Of a DNA stretch of 64,000 nt, positions 1-8,290 are shown piece by piece. The notes under the pieces are model-generated. The model saw nothing but the letters and a program-made list of their open reading frames with translations. It made no database searches and was not told the origin of the DNA. Each line of letters begins with the position of its first letter. Within the stretch, counting starts at the first letter, position 1. Source of the stretch: Orbus sasakiae. GTDB lineage: Bacteria > Pseudomonadota > Gammaproteobacteria > Enterobacterales > Orbaceae. Made by a program: the position numbers and the translations under genes. The stretch spans positions 1 to 64,000 of the forward strand of contig NZ_BAABHY010000015.1 in NCBI RefSeq assembly GCF_039542345.1, given 5' to 3'.

Positions 1-240
1 GACATCTTCTCACTTTCTTCAAGCCTAATTTGCAATTTTTTTCGCGTTTAATCATTTTTTGACCGATCTTCTGCTTTTTTAAGCAAATTGCGCTTAAAAA
101 ACCATTCCAACAACTCATTTGAGCCAAATTCTATCTATGTTACGGTTCTTTACTTCACGCCACCAAATACTTAAAAACGCCTTATATTCGGTAACACACA
201 TGACTTATAGTATTTTACAAAGCGGTTTTACTCACTTTTT
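1..240. other. Intergenic stretch, no gene recognised
   Basis: No convincing coding region. The minus strand carries only a reading frame of about 28 codons with no recognisable product. The sequence is AT-rich with several T-runs. It lies beyond the purA terminator, so it probably belongs to the spacer before a gene outside the window. Confidence 0.5.
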
Positions 241-275
241 AAAACAAAAACGGCATCAATAAAATTGATGCCGTT
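241..275 (-). terminator. Intrinsic terminator of the hfq-hfl-purA unit
   Basis: A perfect 12-bp stem (AACGGCATCAAT / ATTGATGCCGTT, 249-260 and 264-275) with a 3-nt loop. On the minus strand it is followed by TTTGTTTT. It starts 26 bp after the purA stop codon. Confidence 0.9.
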
Positions 276-300
276 CAATATAGCTTGTAACTAATTCAAA

Positions 301-1599
301 TTAAGCTTCGAATGGATCTCTTAAAATCATGGTTTCTAAGCGATCTGGACCCGTTGAAATAATATCGATTGGTGTCTCAGTTAATTCTTCAATACGTTTA
401 ATATAGTTCTTAGCTGCTTGTGGAAGGGCATCAAAAGATTTAACACCAAATGTTGTTTCGCTCCAACCCGGCATAGATTCATAAACCGGTTCAACAAGAT
501 TCCACTCTTCTGCTGAAGATGGTGCAATATCCGTCACATCACCGTTTGATAATTTATAGCCAGTACAAAGCTTCACTTCTTTTAATCCGTCAAGTACATC
601 CAGTTTTGTTAAACAAAACCCTGACACTGAGTTAAGTTGTACCGCTTTGCGAATCGCCACGATATCAAGCCAACCAGTACGACGACGACGACCTGTTGTT
701 GCACCGAACTCATTACCTTGCTTACATAAGTACTCACCAACATCATCAAACAATTCTGTTGGGAAAGGTCCTGCACCAACGCGCGTTGAATATGCTTTAA
801 CAATACCTAATACATAACCAACATAACGAGGACCAAACCCCGAACCGGTAGCAACACCACCTGCCGTTGTATTAGATGATGTCACATAAGGATAAGTACC
901 ATGATCGATATCAAGTAATGTTCCTTGAGCACCTTCAAACATGATTTTTTCACCATTTTTGCGAGCTGACTCAAGTAAAGTTGGAATATCTGCAATCATT
1001 GCGATAAGAATATCAGCAATTGCTAGAATGTCGTTTAAGACTTTATCATAATCAACAGCATCAGCTTTATAATAGTTCACTAACTGAAAGTTATGATATT
1101 CCATTACATTTTTCAATTTTTCAGCAAACGCTTCACGATCACGTAAATCCCCAACACGTAATCCACGACGCGCAACTTTATCTTCATAAGCTGGCCCAAT
1201 ACCACGACCTGTTGTACCAATCGCTTTACTACCTCGAGCCTTTTCTCTCGCTTGATCTAAAGCAACATGGTAAGGCAGAATTAATGGGCAAGCTTCCGAG
1301 ATAAGTAATCTTTCACGAACAGGAAGGCCTTTATCTTCCAGCTCTTTCATCTCTTTCATTAATGCTTCTGGACAAAGTACTACGCCATTACCAATCACAC
1401 TGATAACATTATCTCTTAGAATACCTGAAGGAATGAGATGTAAAACTGTTTTTTCACCATTAATGACAAGTGTATGACCTGCATTGTGACCGCCTTGATA
1501 ACGGACAACATATTTTGCTTTTTCAGTCAATAGGTCAACAACTTTACCTTTACCTTCATCGCCCCATTGTGTTCCTAGTACAACAACATTATTACTCAT
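301..1599 (-). CDS. purA: Adenylosuccinate synthetase
   Basis: Condenses IMP and aspartate with GTP to adenylosuccinate, the first committed step from IMP to AMP, in the cytoplasm. The 432-residue length equals the usual bacterial size. The N-terminal P-loop-like motif GTQWGDEGKGK (residues 9-19) carries the catalytic Asp14, and GGHNAGHT carries His42. The C-terminal GPDRLETMI is typical of the family. It is the last gene of a minus-strand series hfq-hflX-hflK-hflC-purA, 60 bp after hflC and followed by a strong terminator, which is the arrangement in E. coli and relatives. Identification is secure. Confidence 0.98.
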   Translation of the reverse strand: MSNNVVVLGTQWGDEGKGKVVDLLTEKAKYVVRYQGGHNAGHTLVINGEKTVLHLIPSGILRDNVISVIGNGVVLCPEALMKEMKELEDKGLPVRERLLISEACPLILPYHVALDQAREKARGSKAIGTTGRGIGPAYEDKVARRGLRVGDLRDREAFAEKLKNVMEYHNFQLVNYYKADAVDYDKVLNDILAIADILIAMIADIPTLLESARKNGEKIMFEGAQGTLLDIDHGTYPYVTSSNTTAGGVATGSGFGPRYVGYVLGIVKAYSTRVGAGPFPTELFDDVGEYLCKQGNEFGATTGRRRRTGWLDIVAIRKAVQLNSVSGFCLTKLDVLDGLKEVKLCTGYKLSNGDVTDIAPSSAEEWNLVEPVYESMPGWSETTFGVKSFDALPQAAKNYIKRIEELTETPIDIISTGPDRLETMILRDPFEA

Positions 1600-1659
1600 C
1601 TTTGCATACTCATTTTTATTTAAATTAATTTCCTACTGCTAATGAGATATTAGCAACAA

Positions 1660-2643
1660 TTATTTCTTATCGGATTTATTATCTGTATTTAGCTTCATGT
1701 AGCGGAAAAACTCACTATCCGGGCTAATAACCATAACATCATTTCCTTTAAAACTTTGCTCATAAGCTTTTAAGCTTCGAATAAAACTAAAGAATTCACG
1801 ATCTTTATTAAATGCGTCAGCATAAAGTTTAGCAGCATTGGCATCACCTTCACCACGAATTGTTCGAGCTTGTTTTTCAGCTTCTGATAAAATTTTAGTT
1901 GCCGTTAATGTTGCATCAGCTCTTGTTTCTTCTGCTTCTCGAATTCCTTGGAAACGTTGATCGCGAGCAACAACTTCACGTTCAGCACTCATACGCGCAT
2001 AAATTGATTCCGATACTTCTGACGGGAAGTTAATTTGCTTAATACGAACATCGATGACTTCAACACCAAAAGCACGCATACTGGTGATGCTTTCAGGATC
2101 ACTTTCCGCCTCAGCAACCAGATCTTCAATTGGTACATTTTCAATAATTGCTGTACTTTGTTGAGTACCGTTTAACGCATCTTTTACTCTGACCATCAGT
2201 GAATTTCGTGATTTTGTATCAAGATTTGAGTCATTGATGATATCTTTAATGTCTAGTTTACCAATTTCAGCTCGTAAACGACCATTTAATCGTGCAAGTA
2301 AGAGATTTTCAACACTGTTACCGCCAGCGATCGTTTCATAGTAACGATTAAAGTCAGTAATTTTCCACTGTACAAAATAATCAACAATTAAGTCTTTCTT
2401 TTCACGAGTAATGAATTTTTGCTCTCTACCACTGTTATTTGAACTATCAGTTGTTTGGATTTTGGCATCAATGATGCGAACATTATCCATACCTGGAATT
2501 TTAAAATGTAAGCCAGGTTCAGACAATCCGATAATTTTATTAAATCTTAATACAACGCCTCGCGATCCTTCTTCAACCACATATAATGAAGAAAAGCCGA
2601 CACCAATTAATACGAAAACGATAGGAATTAATAATTTACGCAT
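1660..2643 (-). CDS. hflC: Protease modulator HflC (SPFH/prohibitin family)
   Basis: Partner of HflK in the large inner-membrane HflKC complex that encloses and modulates the FtsH protease. 327 residues. One N-terminal membrane anchor (about residues 4-22) is followed by a periplasmic SPFH/band-7 domain beginning VEEGSRGVVLRF, then a long Ala/Glu-rich helical region (about 210-280) that forms the cage wall in known HflKC structures. It lies 11 bp after hflK, so the two are surely cotranscribed. FtsH, its client, is encoded elsewhere in this window (17534-19438). Confidence 0.96.
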   Translation of the reverse strand: MRKLLIPIVFVLIGVGFSSLYVVEEGSRGVVLRFNKIIGLSEPGLHFKIPGMDNVRIIDAKIQTTDSSNNSGREQKFITREKKDLIVDYFVQWKITDFNRYYETIAGGNSVENLLLARLNGRLRAEIGKLDIKDIINDSNLDTKSRNSLMVRVKDALNGTQQSTAIIENVPIEDLVAEAESDPESITSMRAFGVEVIDVRIKQINFPSEVSESIYARMSAEREVVARDQRFQGIREAEETRADATLTATKILSEAEKQARTIRGEGDANAAKLYADAFNKDREFFSFIRSLKAYEQSFKGNDVMVISPDSEFFRYMKLNTDNKSDKK

Positions 2644-2654
2644 GTCTAATCTCC

Positions 2655-3866
2655 TTATCGTCCATTAGTACGTGTGGTATTTGAACCATTGCTACCACGC
2701 GTCGTATTACTGTTTGTTGAGGTTGATGAATTACTATCAGTCGTTGTTGACGACGAGTTTGAAAAATTCATATTATAACCATTAGAACTATTTAAATTAA
2801 ATTGTTCGGTTGATGTTCCTGTATCTGAACTTTTGTTTTTTAACAATTGCTCTAAAGGCAGAACAAGCAAATTACCACTTTTGTCATTAACAATGATTTT
2901 ATTGGTATTTGATAAAATACGTTCCATTGTCTCAATATATAAGCGTTCACGTGTAATTTCTGGTGCTGATTTATATTGTGGCAACAGTTTTTCAAACCGA
3001 GCAACATCACCCTCAGCTTCAAGTTCAATACGGACTCGGTAGGCATTTGCATCAGCGAGTATTCGAGCTGATCGACCTTCAGCTTGTTGCACTAACTGAA
3101 CCTTATCTGCTTCCGCTTTATTAATTTCACGTTCACGATCTTCACGTGCTTTAATTGCATCATTATAGGCATCTTGTACTTCTTCTGGTGGACGCGCTGA
3201 TTGGAAGTTTAAGTCAACAATGCTGATCCCCATATCATAGTTTGAAATGATATGAACTAATTCTTCTTTTGTTCTTGTTTCTAAAACCGCTCGACCATCT
3301 GTCAAAATAGCATCCATGTTTGAACTACCAACTTCCGTTCTTAATGCACTATCCGCAGCTTGTCGCAAGCTATCTTCCACGTTAGTCACATTAAATAGAT
3401 ACTTGATTGGATTGCTAACGCGATACTGCACGTTCATCTCAACAAACACTAAGTTTTCACCTGCTGTGATCATAAAACCTTGTACGTTAAAGTTACGTGT
3501 ACCTTGCGTATCAACAATATAAACTTGGTCGATCAATGACGGTTTCCAGTTTAAACCCGGCTGTACGATCTCTTGTTGAACCTGACCAAAGCGTGTGATA
3601 ACACCTCTTTGGCTTTGGTTGATAGTGTAAAATCCACTAATAGCCCAAATAACAATAATAACTAATAATATCCCACCAATAATCACTGGGAAATTGATAG
3701 GCAATTTCGCCTTACCGGCACCACCACCGTTTCCAGAAGAGCCTTTCTTCAGGATATCGTTAACTTTATCAAAAAAACTTCCTGATGAGTTGCCTGGTTT
3801 TTTCTGATTGCCATTTCCCCATGGATCATTATTTTGTCCGTTATTTCCGGGCTGATTCCACGCCAT
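2655..3866 (-). CDS. hflK: Protease modulator HflK
   Basis: Forms the HflKC cage around FtsH with HflC. 403 residues. A Gly/Asn-rich N-terminal tail (1-55) is followed by a membrane segment (about 58-80) and an SPFH domain starting INQSQRGVITRFGQV. A helical Glu/Ala/Arg region follows. The last about 55 residues are an unusual low-complexity tail made almost entirely of Ser, Thr, Asn and Gly, predicted periplasmic. HflK C-termini are known to be variable, but this composition is extreme. The gene sits 11 bp upstream of hflC and 30 bp downstream of hflX. Confidence 0.96.
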   Translation of the reverse strand: MAWNQPGNNGQNNDPWGNGNQKKPGNSSGSFFDKVNDILKKGSSGNGGGAGKAKLPINFPVIIGGILLVIIVIWAISGFYTINQSQRGVITRFGQVQQEIVQPGLNWKPSLIDQVYIVDTQGTRNFNVQGFMITAGENLVFVEMNVQYRVSNPIKYLFNVTNVEDSLRQAADSALRTEVGSSNMDAILTDGRAVLETRTKEELVHIISNYDMGISIVDLNFQSARPPEEVQDAYNDAIKAREDREREINKAEADKVQLVQQAEGRSARILADANAYRVRIELEAEGDVARFEKLLPQYKSAPEITRERLYIETMERILSNTNKIIVNDKSGNLLVLPLEQLLKNKSSDTGTSTEQFNLNSSNGYNMNFSNSSSTTTDSNSSTSTNSNTTRGSNGSNTTRTNGR

Positions 3867-3896
3867 ATTTTATATGCTCCATCTAACAATTATCTA

Positions 3897-5195
3897 TCAT
3901 TTAACTAATTGGTTACTGCTGATTAAGTATAGCAAATCAGGCTCTTGTTTACATAATCGATTCCATTCGACTAATGGTATTCTAATATCTAAATTAAAAC
4001 TACCATCATCATTAATTATTTCTTGCTGGACTGTTTTTAATTGATAAAAACGACTACGTAACCGACTTAAATAAGGTGGAATATGTAGTGAACACGTTTT
4101 AATCTGTTTCCCTAGCCGTTCTTTTAAGGCCAGAAATAAAAAATCTAATCCTACCTTATTTTGAGCAGAAAGCCAAACACGAAATGGTACGCCGTTTTCA
4201 TCGCGATCAATCGTTGGTGGCTTGTCGTCTAATAAATCGATTTTATTCATGACTAACAATGTCGGGATCTCATGTGCATCAATTTCACATAATACATCAT
4301 CAACCGCATTAACATTGTCCAATAAATTAGGATCTGAAGCATCAATTACATGTAACAATAATGATGCTTCTTTGGTTTCTAGTAAGGTTGCTTTAAACGC
4401 CGCAACAAGGTCATGGGGTAAGTGGCGAATAAAACCGACCGTATCAGCAAGTACAACTTCACCCACATCATCAACAAAAATACGTCGTAATGTCGGATCT
4501 AATGTTGCAAAAAGTTGATCGGCTGCATAAACATTAGCATCGGTTATCGCATTAAATAAGGTAGATTTACCTGCATTTGTATAACCTACTAATGAAATTG
4601 TGGATAAATCTGCTTTCAATCGTGATTGACGATTTTGTTCACGCTGTTTTTCAACTTTATTAAGCCGTGACAAAATCACTTGAATACGATGACGAATAAG
4701 CCGCCTATCGGTTTCGAGCTGCGTTTCACCAGGCCCTCTCAGTCCAATCCCGCCTTTTTGTCGTTCAAGGTGAGTCCATCCACGCACCAAACGCGTTGAG
4801 ATATATTGTAGCTGAGCTAGTTCAACTTGCAATTTCCCCTCATGAGTCCGCGCCCGTTGAGCAAAAATATCTAAAATAAGCCCCGTTCGATCGACAACAC
4901 GACATTCACATAGCTTTTCGAGATTTCGTTCTTGAGTGGGTGATAATGAATGATTGATCAAAATGACCGATGCTTCATTCAACTTAACCAGTTCGGCAAG
5001 CTCTAACGCTTTCCCTTCACCAATAAAATATTTTGCACTGGGGACTTTTCTTGAGGTCGTAACAATATCGAGAATTTCTATTTGAGCCGAAGAAACCAAC
5101 ACTTCAAACTCTTTTAAATCCTCGATATCACTTTCTTGCGGGAAAAAAACATGTACAAGTAAGGCTTTTTCTCCACCCTTATATCGCTCAAACAA
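3897..5195 (-). CDS. hflX: Ribosome-rescue GTPase HflX
   Basis: GTPase that splits stalled or heat-damaged 70S ribosomes. 432 residues, near the usual gammaproteobacterial length. The N-terminal HflX domain contains the glycine-rich GGIGLRGPGETQLETDRR segment. The G domain shows G1 GYTNAGKST, G3 DTVGF and G4 NKID. The C-terminal domain is complete. It lies between hfq and hflK in the conserved order, 31 bp after the hfq stop. Confidence 0.97.
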   Translation of the reverse strand: MFERYKGGEKALLVHVFFPQESDIEDLKEFEVLVSSAQIEILDIVTTSRKVPSAKYFIGEGKALELAELVKLNEASVILINHSLSPTQERNLEKLCECRVVDRTGLILDIFAQRARTHEGKLQVELAQLQYISTRLVRGWTHLERQKGGIGLRGPGETQLETDRRLIRHRIQVILSRLNKVEKQREQNRQSRLKADLSTISLVGYTNAGKSTLFNAITDANVYAADQLFATLDPTLRRIFVDDVGEVVLADTVGFIRHLPHDLVAAFKATLLETKEASLLLHVIDASDPNLLDNVNAVDDVLCEIDAHEIPTLLVMNKIDLLDDKPPTIDRDENGVPFRVWLSAQNKVGLDFLFLALKERLGKQIKTCSLHIPPYLSRLRSRFYQLKTVQQEIINDDGSFNLDIRIPLVEWNRLCKQEPDLLYLISSNQLVK

Positions 5196-5226
5196 TCCTA
5201 TTCTCCATAATTAATATGGGGATGTA

Positions 5227-5478
5227 TTAGTTTGAGTTTTCACTTTCTTCATCAGATTGTGAAAATGAACCTGATATAGCTCGGGCTGGAACAACAGTCG
5301 AAATTGCATGTTTGTATACCATTTGACTTACTGTATTCTTTAACAAAATAACAAATTGGTCAAATGACTCGATTTGTCCTTGTAATTTTATTCCATTAAC
5401 TAAATAAATTGAGACCGGGATATGTTCACGGCGTAAAATATTTAAATAAGGATCTTGTAGTGATTGCCCTTTTGACAT
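5227..5478 (-). CDS. hfq: RNA chaperone Hfq
   Basis: Hexameric Sm-like protein that pairs small RNAs with mRNAs. The start is placed at MSKGQSLQDP because the family begins there and AAGGAT precedes it at good spacing; a longer in-frame extension upstream is hydrophobic and unlike Hfq. The result is 83 residues. Key residues fall at E. coli numbering: Gln8 and Asp9, rim Arg16/Arg17, Lys31, Gln41, and Sm2 motif YKHAIST with Lys56/His57. The C-terminal tail is shorter than in E. coli and ends in an acidic SQSDEESENSN. It heads the hflX-hflK-hflC-purA series. Confidence 0.97.
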   Translation of the reverse strand: MSKGQSLQDPYLNILRREHIPVSIYLVNGIKLQGQIESFDQFVILLKNTVSQMVYKHAISTVVPARAISGSFSQSDEESENSN

Positions 5479-5753
5479 GTAATTATCCTTTTTATAACTA
5501 TGAAAACCAAAATAAAAGAGTATAAAGCTTTTTATTCTCTCAATAATAAACTTTAACACGATCCAAATTATCATAAAAATCTAGAATCTTAAACAGTTGG
5601 CGTGTAATTATCGCAGAAATAATTAAAATTTATCTTATTTAAGGCAATATAAAAAACTATCCGGTATATTTTCTAATCAGATTGAATCCCATTCGTATCT
5701 ACAGTATATTTTTTAAGTACTCTGGATACTTTATATCAAGAAAATGTTCAGAA

Positions 5754-7136
5754 TTAGCCCCGACAAGCAATCGGATAGGTATTCGTTAATGGATAAGGGA
5801 TAACATCTCCGCCGCCCGATCCTACTGAATACTGTGATTTTCCTGTGCTATGCACATCCGCAGTCCAATAATGTTCATGTTGCCATGCCGAATCTGGGTA
5901 ATTATTTTTAACCATTCCCCATTCACTAAAAACCCCACCAAGACCACGAGTATAAGTATTGAGCTTTGTTGACCAATTCAATGGCATATTATTCATTGGT
6001 GAATTGGTTAGCTCGGAACGAATAAGCTGGTTGGCCACCCCACCACATAATGTGGTTGAATATGTTGTTTTAGGGGTTAACGGCACAGCCCAAGTGTTGA
6101 CAGTAAAAGCATAGTCAATGGCAGGATACCCTGGATAAATAGGAGTCGCTCTAATTGTTACCGTATTAGCGGGTTTATTATTCATGGTTACAAAGCCATT
6201 AATATCAACAGCAATGTTAGTACTTGTCGCATTGTTTTCTAACGCTTGATAAGTGTAATCCGTTTGTGCATTACTCATCGCTAATTGAAACTTTGCCTTA
6301 GCAAATCCTGTGGTTGGGAATTTGGGTGACATTGACACATTAAACCCATTTACAGGATCAAACTGACTACTATAATAGCCACCACCAAATGTCGTCGTTC
6401 GTGTTGGATTGCCGGTATTCCAACGATAACCACCGCCATCGGCATCATACCAAGTATTTTGTGGCACCAATAGTAATTGGTTAGGTTTAGCATAACAATA
6501 CTTATAATCAGCAACATTCACCGTATAGCGATAAGTCGTATCCGTATAATTGTTTTCAGCAGGTATCCCATACCGTGACTGTGCTTTCACATCACTCGCT
6601 TTAATTGTCAGGGTATAAGGCGCTTTACATGATTGAAAAGTCCCAGAGAGATCACTGGCTGAAAGCACTTTTGTTGTGCCATTATCATTATAACTCCAAG
6701 TCGCTGTTAAATTCCCTTGAACCGGATTGATTGGATGTGGCAGATCCCCATCGCTATCATAATAATAACTCATGGGTAAGGTTTTAGCATTCCCATCTGC
6801 GGGGACATTAGCCACAAACTGCTCAAATGTCCACGTAGTTTTGGCATGTACCACGCTTTGCTGATTCGGCAATATTTTAACCGTGCCACCTGTGCCATCA
6901 GGCATAGTAAAACTTAATAATTCATCGAGTTCACTAGCCATCGAGATACCATCATTAAATGTTAATCCTGGCTTATTTCCATAAATCACATAGGCGGTTG
7001 TCGCTGAAATCACTGCGTTAGCATGCCTAAACGTACCCAACAAAAGCAACACTAACATTGATAGATACGCAATACGACTGTCCATTATTTTTGCTGAGAG
7101 ACGAGTTTGAGTTATCTCCATTTTAAAAGTACTCAT
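5754..7136 (-). CDS. Secreted protein with adhesin-like C-terminal domain, function unknown
   Basis: 460 residues. The start is supported by GAAAGGA 9 nt upstream. Residues 1-41 form a long signal peptide with a charged N-region, the core LSMLVLLLLGTF and an A-N-A cleavage site. The mature part is rich in Tyr, Asn, Thr and Gly, with blocks such as YYYDSDGDLP and WYDADGGGYRW. The C-terminal roughly 65 residues contain GGVFSEWG followed by a Tyr-Trp-Thr segment, a pattern I associate with the terminal lectin-like domain of intimin/invasin and ZirS-type exoproteins. No beta-barrel or C-terminal anchor is visible, so it is probably periplasmic or released. Four cysteines (SCK, YCY, LCG, ACR) could form disulfides. 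It interrupts hfq-miaA, which are neighbours in most relatives. Secretion is well supported; the adhesin assignment is inference. Confidence 0.7.
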   Translation of the reverse strand: MSTFKMEITQTRLSAKIMDSRIAYLSMLVLLLLGTFRHANAVISATTAYVIYGNKPGLTFNDGISMASELDELLSFTMPDGTGGTVKILPNQQSVVHAKTTWTFEQFVANVPADGNAKTLPMSYYYDSDGDLPHPINPVQGNLTATWSYNDNGTTKVLSASDLSGTFQSCKAPYTLTIKASDVKAQSRYGIPAENNYTDTTYRYTVNVADYKYCYAKPNQLLLVPQNTWYDADGGGYRWNTGNPTRTTTFGGGYYSSQFDPVNGFNVSMSPKFPTTGFAKAKFQLAMSNAQTDYTYQALENNATSTNIAVDINGFVTMNNKPANTVTIRATPIYPGYPAIDYAFTVNTWAVPLTPKTTYSTTLCGGVANQLIRSELTNSPMNNMPLNWSTKLNTYTRGLGGVFSEWGMVKNNYPDSAWQHEHYWTADVHSTGKSQYSVGSGGGDVIPYPLTNTYPIACRG

Positions 7137-7190
7137 TGCATTTTTCCTTTCATCATATGGCTATTTTTTTATAATTTTGGTTTTTTTGAC

Positions 7191-7205
7191 GTTGATAAAA
7201 TCAAC
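7191..7205. promoter_or_regulatory. 15-bp palindrome upstream of the secreted-protein gene
   Basis: GTTGATAAAATCAAC is a near-perfect palindrome about 55 bp upstream of the start at 7136. It resembles an FNR box (TTGAT-N4-ATCAA) but has a 3-bp centre, so FNR binding is unlikely. It may be an operator for another factor. The rest of the 7137-7360 spacer shows nothing clear. Confidence 0.3.
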
Positions 7206-7360
7206 ACAGGGCAGAGTAACGAACAATGTGCATGGATTCAAATTGTTTAATTCGATCAATTTCACCCATTACCATAGCTTTTAACTATTAAATAAATTAA
7301 ATTGATCGTGGCAGGCTATTTATAATGTGTAGGTTTTCAATACGGTACGAAGATGTACCG

Positions 7361-8290
7361 TCAAAAAGATTCACTTTCTAAGAAAGATCGAAAATATTGG
7401 ATATCTTCAGGCGTTACCCAATGTAAAGGATGTTTCCACCCTCTTAACCAAGTAATTTGTCGTTTAGCAAGCTGTCGGGTCGCACAAATTCCCTTAAAAA
7501 CCATCTCGTCATAGCTTATTTCACCAGCCAAATATTCCCACATCTGGCGATAGCCAACACAGCGCATCGACGGTAAGTTAAGGTGTAAATCACCTCGCTT
7601 CATGAGCAATGTGACTTCATTTTCAAAACCGAGTTCCAACATTTTAACAAAACGGTGCTCTATTCTATGATGCAATAGGTCACGATCTTGACATGCCATG
7701 GCAAATTGAACAACTTGATAATCCAGTGCATCACCTTTGTTTAACGTCAACTCAGTCATAGAACGACCTGTGATCATATACACTTCCAATGCACGGTTTA
7801 AACGTTGCGGATCATTGGGGTGAATACGCGCAGCCGATACAGGATCAACTTTGGCTAATTCATCATGGATAGCTTGCCAACCAAATGCATTTGCTTTTTG
7901 TTCAATCTGCTGACGAATCTCATCATCAGCAGGGGGCAAAGGCGATAATCCCTCAAGTAAAGCCTTGAAATACAGCATTGTACCACCCACTAATAATGGA
8001 ATTCTTTGCTGTTTAAGGGATTGCTCGATTTGTAGGATAGCATCATGTCGAAAGTCAGCCGCTGAATAACTTTCAGCAGGATCTTTAATATCAACCAACT
8101 TGTGAGGATAATCGGTAAGCTCTTGCTCCGTAGGTTTAGCAGTACCAATATCCATTCCACGATAGATTAAAGCCGAATCAACGCTGATAATATCAATAGG
8201 ATAACGGTCACTTAAAGCCATAGCAAGTGCCGTTTTTCCTGATGCTGTCGGCCCCATAAGGGTAAAAATAGACGGTTTGTGCATATTCAT
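7361..8290 (-). CDS. miaA: tRNA dimethylallyltransferase
   Basis: Transfers the dimethylallyl group to N6 of A37 in tRNAs reading UNN codons, the first step to ms2i6A. 309 residues. The N-terminal P-loop GPTASGKTALAM, the DSALIYRGMDIGTAKP segment and the VGGTMLYFKALLEGL motif identify the family. The start overlaps the mutL stop in ATGA, so the two are translationally coupled. In relatives hfq follows directly; here the secreted-protein gene and spacers lie between. Confidence 0.97.
   Translation of the reverse strand: MNMHKPSIFTLMGPTASGKTALAMALSDRYPIDIISVDSALIYRGMDIGTAKPTEQELTDYPHKLVDIKDPAESYSAADFRHDAILQIEQSLKQQRIPLLVGGTMLYFKALLEGLSPLPPADDEIRQQIEQKANAFGWQAIHDELAKVDPVSAARIHPNDPQRLNRALEVYMITGRSMTELTLNKGDALDYQVVQFAMACQDRDLLHHRIEHRFVKMLELGFENEVTLLMKRGDLHLNLPSMRCVGYRQMWEYLAGEISYDEMVFKGICATRQLAKRQITWLRGWKHPLHWVTPEDIQYFRSFLESESF

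Noticed and set aside
44..240. Degenerate gene remnant at the left edge
   Set aside because: Only a 28-codon minus-strand frame; not enough to claim a pseudogene.
1020..1304. 94-codon plus-strand frame
   Set aside because: Lies wholly antisense inside purA and has no recognisable product.
7191..7205. FNR box
   Set aside because: TTGAT and ATCAA half-sites are separated by 3 bp rather than 4, so the geometry is wrong for FNR.
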